Origin: Suillus spraguei
Taxonomy: Eukaryota; Basidiomycota; Agaricomycetes; Boletales; Suillaceae
DNA: 13,780 nucleotides
Reading direction: 5' to 3'
Assembly: GCA_016800925.1 (NCBI GenBank)
Contig: JABCPU010001175.1
Span: 1 to 13,780 of the forward strand
Position numbers and translations under genes: made by a program
Shown here: positions 8,201 to 13,780 of the stretch, one piece after another
Position numbering within the stretch: the first letter of the stretch is position 1
Layout: the number at the start of each line of letters is the position of its first letter
Notes under the pieces: generated by a model
Databases searched by the model: none
What the model was told of the DNA's origin: nothing
What the model saw: the letters and a program-made list of their open reading frames with translations, nothing else

Positions 8201-8704
8201 ATGTGCGCACAGACCAAGAAGGGTGTGAGAATATATGTGCGTATCCAAAGAAGGAAGGCAACTATAGTACAGATGCGTTGAGCATATGAGTCAGAGTCAT
8301 GTTACGTAATATACAAGGTAAATGAAGTAGAAAATGAATAGGGGCACGTACGATTGTAACATAGTGACAGTAGTGGTGACTATTCCTAAGTACTGTGTGT
8401 ACTATTGGAGGGAAGTGTTACGACCATGCAAAACCGGAGATTAGCAAGAAGTCCTGGTCTTACATGGGGTTGTACCGGAGGGTTGTAAGTCAAAGGGGCT
8501 TGGCCTCAGCTCGTATGCTGTGCCCCTTACCCGAGTATGTGCCCTTAATTTCAGATGAAGTCCAAGGGAGAGTTCTGGTGGAGTCCGGATGGAGGGTCCA
8601 GACGAACTCTAAGGCAGGATAGCTCAATGGAGCTCCGATGGACTTCCGGATGAGCGCAGGAATGCGCCGGAACTATTTCCGGAAGGTAGGGAGTAATGGT
8701 AACA

Positions 8705-8727
8705 CTACTGGAACAAGTTCCAAGTAG
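8705..8727. repeat. Stem-loop 1 (TGGAAC-AA-GTTCCA)
   Basis: A perfect six-base stem (8709-8714 with 8717-8722), extended by CTAC (8705-8708) pairing with GTAG (8724-8727) across one bulged A. It shares its design with stem-loops at 8748 and 9433. Confidence 0.6.
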
Positions 8728-8747
8728 AACGGATGAAGGATGGACCG

Positions 8748-8762
8748 CTGGACAAAGTCCAG
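8748..8762. repeat. Stem-loop 2 (CTGGAC-AAA-GTCCAG)
   Basis: A perfect six-base stem with an AAA loop, in the same purine-rich segment as the other GGAC/GTCC hairpins. Confidence 0.6.
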
Positions 8763-8864
8763 GGCAGGATAGGAGCAGAGCTCCGGAGGGAAAGATGATC
8801 CATAGATGTCAGAGGATAGGATAGGATGGATCCGAAGGACTAGGGGTCCGAAGGTCCGGAGCTC

Positions 8865-9355
8865 GGAGGAGCGGAGGAGCGGATGATCGGAGGAGCAGAT
8901 GATCGGAGGAGCAGATGATCGGAGGAGCAGATGATCGGAGGAGCAGATGATCGGAGGAGCAGATGATCGGAGGAGCGGAGGAGCGGAGGAGCGGAAGGGG
9001 AGCGGAGGAGCGGAGGAGCGGAGGAGCGGAGGAGCGGAGGAGCGGAGGAGCGGAGGAGCGGAGGAGCGGAGGAGCGGAGGAGCGGAGGAGCGGAGGAGCG
9101 GAGGAGCGGAGGAGCGGAGGAGCGGAGGAGCGGAGGAGCGGAGGAGCGGAGGAGCGGAGGAGCGGAGGAGCGGAGGAGCGGAGGAGCGGAGGAGCGAGGA
9201 GCGGAGGAGCGGAGGAGCGGAGGGAGCGGAGGAGCGGAGGAGCGGAGGAGCGGAGGAGCGGAGGAGCGGAGGAGCGGAGGAGCGGATGATCGGAGGAGCA
9301 GAGGAGCAGAGGAGCAGAGGAGTGGAGGAGCGGATGATCGGATGATCGGATGAGC
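8865..9355 (+). repeat. 8-bp tandem array, consensus GGAGGAGC, 61 monomers
   Basis: 491 bp read as 61 consecutive monomers in strict 8-bp register, apart from three length variants: 11 bases at 8993, 7 at 9196 and 9 at 9219. The left block alternates GGAGGAGC with AGATGATC (five 16-bp pairs, 8889-8968). The middle (9004-9195) is 24 identical monomers. The right block contains AGAGGAGC and GGATGATC variants. The plus strand is almost all purine, with one pyrimidine per consensus monomer. Because 8 is not a multiple of 3 and no frame gives a stop, all three plus frames encode the same octapeptide repeat, which explains the long open frames here. It is not a gene. Confidence 0.95.
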
Positions 9356-9742
9356 GTAGCTCTGTGGATCTTAGAGGAAGTGTTGGCTACTAGAGAGGAG
9401 TAGGTCCAGATATGGTGTAGAGATAGTATAGACTACTCCGGACAAGGTCCGGAATAGAAACAGACAGTATAAGACTACCAAAGGTAGAGTCGGAGGTGAA
9501 ACAGATGATAGACAGAGATGGACGAAGTCCGAACAGATTATAGGACATAGGATCAAAGCTCCGGCCTAGGGAGTAATCCCATAGGCCTGAGTTGGAAGCT
9601 TACAAGGGCCGGAGCCCAAGTGCAAGAACGGAGACGGAGTTATATAGACATGATAACAGGATACAGAGTAATCAAAGGAATATACAGAAGTAGGAACAAT
9701 GAATCAGACTAAGGTCTGCAGGAGTTGTACTACAAGTTTATA
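9356..9742. other. Purine-rich interval, no gene
   Basis: No coding signal. It continues the CCGGA-rich composition of the left side, with TCCGGA at 9437 and 9448, and contains stem-loop 3. It ends where similarity to the inverted repeat partner begins. Confidence 0.5.
9433..9457. repeat. Stem-loop 3 (TCCGGAC-AAG-GTCCGGA)
   Basis: A perfect seven-base stem (9437-9443 with 9447-9453) and loop AAG, with CTA (9433-9435) and TAG (9455-9457) pairing outside. The flank and loop pattern is nearly that of stem-loop 1. A shorter relative, GGAC-GAA-GTCC, lies at 9520-9530. Confidence 0.62.
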
Positions 9743-9984
9743 TACTGTAGGAGCATGCCGGAGGTAAGTACGGATAGTCCGAGGCTATGTCGGAAACACA
9801 TTAGTAAGTACAGCGGGACATAAGGCTATGAACTCGGAGATGAAGCTTGTACGAAATACTTATCAAGACGGAGGCAGAGATCACCAAGAACCGGAAGCAC
9901 AGAGATACCCAGAAGCCGGAGACACAGGTATATTCTAAAAGGGATAATGCGCAGGTGCGCGGGAATAGTTTCGGATATGAACTC

Positions 9985-10032
9985 GGATCGGATATGGACA
10001 TGGATCGGATATGGACACGGATGGATATGGAT
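9985..10032 (+). repeat. 17-bp tandem repeat, GGATCGGATATGGACAY
   Basis: Two nearly identical 17-base units (9985-10001 and 10002-10018), followed by a partial, diverged third. It lies inside the left inverted-repeat arm and is absent at the corresponding place in the right arm. Confidence 0.75.
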
Positions 10033-10091
10033 TGGAGTGGATGGGTGGATCGGATATGTGAACTGGAGTGGATGGGTGGATCAGATATGTG
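10033..10091 (+). repeat. 31-bp tandem duplication
   Basis: A 28-base unit beginning TGGAGTGGATGGGTGGAT occurs at 10033-10060 and 10064-10091, with one mismatch and a three-base spacer. It directly follows the 17-bp repeat. Confidence 0.8.
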
Positions 10092-10474
10092 TAGGTTGGG
10101 TGTCTGGATGTCCATGGATTGGGTTTGATCTAGACCTGAATGTACGGTATATGACAGGAAGTAAGGAACGAGTACAGGTACCTAGGAATTTTATACTAAG
10201 GAATAACTATGGAAATGGAAGGGATAGGATTAACATGCAGCAGACATGTAATAAGACTGCACTACAGTTTACAAAACATCATGTACTGGCGAGACTGGAT
10301 GGACATAGGACGGACGGTAAATCTTGCTTGAGGATGCCAAATGGGTTCGCAGAGATTGCCGAAGATCACCCGCTTTGCGGGAAAAGTTGCCGCAGTACAA
10401 CCGCTAAGCTGCAATGAGGCTTCCAGAGTGTGGAGCAATACCATTAGATAGGGGTAAACGCATGGTAAAGTAGG

Positions 10475-11927
10475 ATGGTGAAGCCGAAGGGTAAGGATAA
10501 TGATTGCCGGTTGAACCTATATGAAAATGTGCCATTTCAAGCTCAGCGTGAGTTTGCTCGTCACACCGGGCCACAATACTTCCTCCCTGACATTCTACAA
10601 GACGACAACAATATGGAGCCAATCCCCACCCCAATATACACTCCATCACCCAGAGCCTCCTCTCCCCATCCAACACTCCAATTCCAATTACGCACGTCAT
10701 CCATGGTAGATCTCTGTCTGCAAGCACCCTGCAGCTCAAAAACACCCCAACCCCAACTCCCACCCCCACCCCCCTCCATTGACCCTAATACAACGCGACA
10801 GAGTGACCTAGCTAACTCATCCACACTCCCCAAAACACAGAGGACCAAGACATGAGCGCCCCACCTAACCCACTGCCAACCATGTCCCCAACTCTGAGAA
10901 GAAGCCATCCTTGCTCACCTTGTGTTAGCTGAGACAAACAGATCTATCTACGTCAGGACGGCTCCAATCATTGCACCACCCTCCCACAATTCACCCTACA
11001 CCCATTGGCAGCTTTCCTAGAACCATATGTCCCACTCAGCCCAAATCTTCGACCACCTGGACAACAGAGTCCTTCTCACATGGTTCCAAGTTGAGCATCC
11101 CAAGTTTCATGGTCCAAATCTTCGACCACACGGCAAAGACATATTCGAGAACTCTGCTATCCTAGCAGAGCGCATCCGCCCAATGTCTCTATCATAGCCA
11201 ACTTTGTTCACCAAGGCGCAGCCCCTGTCAGAGTCTCCCCTCCACAACCCAAGGTGGGAGGGACTCAAAGGATTTTGCAGTAGGCTTCTAGTACACAACA
11301 TATCAAGGAGAGGAGAAACACCATTTTCATGCAGTGCATCTGGTCGCAGCAGACATAACCATTGAAGTGTTCCCCTTCAGCTGCACTCAACCACCCACCC
11401 TCTTATTCTGCCTATCTGGATTCACTACACCCAATGTAGATGTCATCAAACAAACTGTTGCGATACATGGGCCTACCATGAGCACCGCGCCTGCATCAAT
11501 GACATTTCTCGGAAAGTGAGATCATAGAGGAGGAACTAATCTACAAAGCAACCCGAGACCTCATAAGGTCCATCCACATCAAACTCTGGACTTTCAAAAT
11601 CACCAGTGGACTATCCATCCGTTCAACATCTTTGCTATTATTAGTCCATCCAACAATGCTAAAACTTGGACTGAACTCCGTGGATTCCTCCACTTACTTC
11701 AACTGGCCTCAATGGTTGTGGAGTTGCCATTGCCCTCTCTCTGTGCACCATCTGCCATCTCTCACACATCCCGAGGACTATGCCCTTTCCCAAACATCCC
11801 CATGTGGAATGGCCCTAAGGTGGGAAACAGAACCACAGTGAACACATCTCGTCAAACAGGAGGACAAGGGGCGGCAAATCTGGGCACCTACCTGATAATC
11901 TGTCTCGCCACATTAATAGACACCTGA
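10475..11927 (+). pseudogene. Frameshifted gag-like zinc-knuckle remnant
   Basis: Coding sense on the plus strand shifts among three frames at least six times. Readable pieces in order are: a Pro-rich stretch (10475-10855), VLAETNRSIYVRTAP (about 10922), DHLDNRVLLTWFQVEHPKF (about 11046), GAAPVRVSPPQPKVGGTQ (about 11214), ITIEVFPFSCTQPPTLLF then CLSGFTTPNVDVIKQTV (11346-11460), YKATRDLIRSIHIKL (about 11542) and GLCPFPNIPMWNGPKVGNRT (about 11775). Near 11744-11783 TGC codons for Cys-Thr-Ile-Cys, then a His and a Cys in a shifted frame, suggest a CCHC knuckle. From memory these motifs belong to multicopy basidiomycete proteins that look like the ORF1 or Gag of a retroelement; I could not verify this. 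No reverse transcriptase follows in the window. The start is uncertain. Confidence 0.55.
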
Positions 11928-12039
11928 ACATATCCACTACCCCATTATATACATCCCTAGTACCCTAGAAACCCACACCCATCCCCACTCCATCCTGTCA
12001 CCTCATGTTGATAACCCAAGCTATGAACTCCCCTAGTTA

Positions 12040-12582
12040 CATCAAACCATGTCCATACCTCCACAGTCCCTAACAAATACATCCTTTCTGGCCAATGCTT
12101 GTCCCACCTGTCATTATACCGTACTTCACACCCCATCTCCACTATGACCTCCTGACCTAATCTCCACATCTCCATACCTCCGGATCTCTACAGCTAGCCT
12201 GCTAACCCTACGCACATCATAGTCCACCCTGAGCACAGTCTCACCCACCACTATGTCTGGCTTTCCCCCTCTGATATCCGGGACATCCCCACCACATTTG
12301 ATCCTCGTCCATGTCCTATCTGGATCCCGATCCCAGGACCTCTGGATCTCCCTGCGTTCATCTCCGGACATATTCTCATGCTACGCGCATTACCCCATTT
12401 AGGGTATGTCCTTGTCTCCAGCTCTCAGTTACCTCTGTCTCTGTCTTGATAATCTATTCCATACATATCTCATCTCTGAGCTCATTTAGTTATGTTCCGC
12501 TGTACTTAGCAATATGTTTCCACATGGTTCATACATAGCATTGGACTATGCTTACTGATCTTCCGTAATGCTACCTACAGTA
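12040..12582 (-). repeat. Right arm of the inverted repeat, cut by Tc1
   Basis: Read on the minus strand this matches 9743-10221. The similarity reaches the TA at 12581-12582, where the Tc1 element begins, and the bases beyond that TA are not in the window. This arm lacks the 17-bp and 31-bp tandem repeats of the left arm and has other sequence instead (about 12130-12330). No gene is supported; the minus-strand open frames here lack motifs. Confidence 0.7.
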
Positions 12583-12608
12583 CAGTGGCTCAAAAAACTG
12601 TCTGCATG
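12583..12608 (+). repeat. Tc1 terminal inverted repeat (outer site)
   Basis: The first 26 bases of the transposon, beginning CAGTGGCTC and ending GTCTGCATG. They are probably bound by the transposase. A reverse-complement copy sits 122 bases inside. Confidence 0.75.
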
Positions 12609-12729
12609 TTTTGGCATTTTTCACTATCTAAAATATTGTGTGAGAACAAACAAATGCCTCAAAAACATGCTTATCACATTGTAGTATGGCTTCAGGGCTT
12701 TCATATACAAGGCTCACAAAATGGTGACT

Positions 12730-12756
12730 CATGCGGACAGTTTTTTTGACTCAAAG
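12730..12756 (-). repeat. Inner inverted copy of the Tc1 terminus
   Basis: CATGCGGACAGTTTTTTTGA followed by CTCAAAG is the reverse complement of the outer end, with one mismatch and one extra T over the first 20 bases and more divergence afterwards. A TA follows directly (12757-12758). The pair could fold a 174-bp segment into a hairpin, or it could mark a small nested non-autonomous element. Confidence 0.65.
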
Positions 12757-12784
12757 TATTTACTTACAGTAATAACCAGGTATT

Positions 12785-13780
12785 CTAGTATTTTGTATGA
12801 CCTCCCTTGGCTTTAATTACTGCCTCTATCCTTCTAGGCATACTCTCAATTAATTTCTGGCAATCCTCAGCTGTGATCTTCCCCCATTCCACTGCTACTC
12901 TCTCCCAAAGCTCCATACTCCTTTAGGGGGGTTTTCATAGGCTTGAAGCTTTTTCTTGAGTGTTCCCCAGAGATGTTCAATGACATTGACATCAGGAGAC
13001 TGTGCTGGCCAGTCAAGAACATTGATGTTATGTTCTTCACAACCATTTCCTAGCTCTTCTGGATGTGTGCTTGGGATCATTATCCTGTTGGAAAATGATA
13101 TCTTCTTCATCAATCCCTGATTCTGCCAAGCTAGGCAGCAAGTGGTCATTAAAATGTCCACATACTGCTCAGCATTTCATCTTCCCCAACCTCAGCAAGC
13201 ATTCCCACACCATTCCATCCCATACAGCCCCATACCATTAAAGAACCTCCTCCAAACTTGACAGTCCCATTAACCTCTCTGTCTGTTAGGCCATCTCCTT
13301 CTTTTTCCATTACATACACCTTCCCTTGACCCAATCCTATTGATTTTGGTCTCATCTGACCATATAACACGCTTCCAGTCCTCTACAGTCCAGTGTTGAT
13401 GAGCTAAGGCAAAGGCTAGTCTTCTCTGCCTATGTTTAATGGAGAGAAGAGGCTTTTTCTTCTTTGTTACTGCCTTGAGATGAGCTGCCTTGAGAAATTC
13501 CTCACAGTTTGTGAAGAGACAGGGTAGTGATGGTGGAATTGATATAATGGGTGGCTTGGACAGCATTATCAGCCTTTCCTGTAGTGATATGTTGGATAAT
13601 AGCCCTTTTGTCAGTAGAAGGTAAGCTTGGATGGACGTCCTCCACAGAGTTTTCCTTGTCTGGGTGGCTTTCTTTGATGAACTTGGCCACAGTGGACTTG
13701 CATACTCAGTTCTAGAGGAAATTTGGCGAGCAGAGAGGCCAGCATAAGACAGAGAGAGGATATTATCTCTTTGAGCAAGA
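12785..13780 (-). pseudogene. Tc1 transposase, DD34E, frameshifted
   Basis: Cuts and pastes the element. From the window end the minus strand reads an N-terminal helix-turn-helix (NILSLSYAGLSARQIS), a second DNA-binding region, then the DDE core: first Asp in VIWSDETKI (codon 13356-13354), a glycine-rich KFGGGSLMVWGCMGWNG stretch, second Asp in FQQDNDPKH (13084-13082), and the Glu in the context PAQSP...IEHLW (12978-12976). Asp to Glu is 106 bases, that is 34 residues between plus one extra base that shifts the frame. Coding ends at TAG 12787-12785. About 332 codons are present, near full length, with the start just outside. At least seven frame changes, mostly at short homopolymers, break it, while nonsense changes are scarce. 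Catalytic residues are retained. Confidence 0.9.

Larger units (their letters stand above)
785..8361 (-). mobile_element. Ty3/gypsy chromovirus, Tf1/sushi type, with extra 3' ORF
   Basis: A 7.6-kb LTR retrotransposon read right to left: 5' LTR (7888-8361), primer-binding site, gag, protease, reverse transcriptase, RNase H, integrase, GPY/F motif, chromodomain, a third ORF, polypurine tract, 3' LTR (785-1251). Domain order and the C-terminal chromodomain place it among chromoviruses (Metaviridae). The primer-binding site is complementary to its own LTR, as in the Tf1/sushi group. Both LTRs begin TGTTAC and end GTAACA on the plus strand. No clean target duplication is seen: the left flank ends CTAGC, the right begins TAGTG (TAGC against TAGT is the closest four-base match). 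Gag is open. Pol and the third ORF carry many single-base frame changes, and the protease has an in-frame TAA. As written the copy could not be autonomous. Confidence 0.95.
7888..8361 (-). repeat. 5' LTR of chromovirus (right copy)
   Basis: 474 bp, bounded by TGTTAC and GTAACA, the direct-repeat partner of 785-1251. In element orientation it holds U3 (8361 to about 8160), a TATA box, a predicted transcript start near 8159, then R/U5 down to 7888. Many differences from the other LTR are C/T or G/A transitions. Several fall at CpG in one copy and TpG or CpA in the other, consistent with deamination of methylated CpG. Confidence 0.95.
8362..8864. other. Right flank with a chromovirus-like LTR start
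   Basis: There is no gene. At 8407-8415 a purine run GGAGGGAAG directly precedes TGTTACGACC (8416), the form of an LTR start in fungal chromoviruses, here on the plus strand. No matching GTAACA end is found before 10470. From 8580 on the sequence repeats the palindrome TCCGGA (8584, 8645, 8678, 8782, 8855), far above chance, and holds small hairpins. It may be the 5' portion of a long, unusual LTR or another repeat. Confidence 0.4.
9743..10221 (+). repeat. Left arm of a diverged inverted repeat
   Basis: This segment matches the reverse complement of about 12040-12582. Anchors shared by eye include TACTGTAGG (9743), AAGTACAGCGG (near 9807), TATCAAGAC (near 9862), GGTAATGCGC against GGATAATGCGC (near 9943) and GTACGGTAT-ATGACAGG (near 10142). 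The best 75 bases are about three quarters identical. The middle differs by small tandem repeats present only in this arm. The arms flank 1.8 kb holding a gag-like remnant. They may be two copies of one repeat (for example LTRs of separate insertions) in opposite orientation. Confidence 0.72.
12583..13780 (-). mobile_element. Tc1/mariner-family DNA transposon, partial at window end
   Basis: The left terminus begins CAGTGGCTCAAAAAACTG at 12583, a classic Tc1-type end, directly after a TA (12581-12582) that would be the target duplication. The transposase lies on the minus strand, so this is its 3' side, and the other terminus is beyond 13780. The insertion splits the right arm of the inverted repeat at a TA that is also present in the left arm (9743-9744). 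The element is therefore younger than that repeat. Confidence 0.88.

Noticed and set aside
780..8366. Target-site duplication of the chromovirus
   Set aside because: The flanks CTAGC and TAGTG do not match over five bases; TAGC against TAGT is too short to claim.
8947..9345. Plus-strand open frames of 132 and 108 codons encoding an RRSGGAEE repeat
   Set aside because: They are a by-product of the 8-bp array: every frame is open and gives the same octapeptide, and there is no flanking coding signal.
8865..9355. CRISPR array
   Set aside because: Monomers are 8 bp with no unique spacers, and the context is a fungal transposon landscape.
11957..12371. Minus-strand open frames of 72 and 81 codons
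   Set aside because: They fall in the inverted-repeat arm, have no motifs and are not open in the left arm.

Overview
The window is an intergenic landscape of transposable elements. It most likely comes from a basidiomycete fungus, probably an agaricomycete. The reasons are a Tf1/sushi-type chromovirus, a gag-like zinc-knuckle remnant whose motifs I associate from memory with agaricomycete multicopy proteins, and a fungal-type Tc1 transposase. I see no host gene, tRNA, rRNA or CRISPR array that I can support.

Layout: 1-784 holds nothing recognisable. A full-length Ty3/gypsy chromovirus lies on the minus strand at 785-8361. It has two LTRs about 95% alike, a TATA box, a self-priming primer-binding site, a polypurine tract, an intact gag, a pol (protease, reverse transcriptase, RNase H, integrase, chromodomain) broken by many one-base frame changes, and an extra third ORF between pol and the 3' LTR. 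The third ORF encodes helical/coiled-coil segments, a lysine-rich patch and tandem zinc knuckles. Right of the element, 8362-10470 is purine-rich on the plus strand. It contains a chromovirus-like LTR start (8416), recurring GGAC-loop-GTCC hairpins, a 61-monomer 8-bp array (8865-9355) and short tandem repeats. A frameshifted gag-like remnant follows on the plus strand (10475-11927). Next comes an inverted, diverged copy (about 12040-12582) of the repeat at about 9743-10221. That copy is interrupted at a TA by a Tc1/mariner element (12583 to beyond the window end) with a frameshifted DD34E transposase on the minus strand.

How the parts fit: the chromovirus is a coherent unit whose regulatory parts agree with one another. 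The TATA box predicts a transcript start at exactly the 11 bases complementary to the primer-binding site. The Tc1 is younger than the repeat it sits in. A striking cross-cutting feature is that unrelated elements are all broken mainly by single-base losses in short homopolymers, with very few nonsense codons. This raises the question of whether the breaks are real decay or base-calling error. The most novel candidate is the third ORF of the chromovirus.
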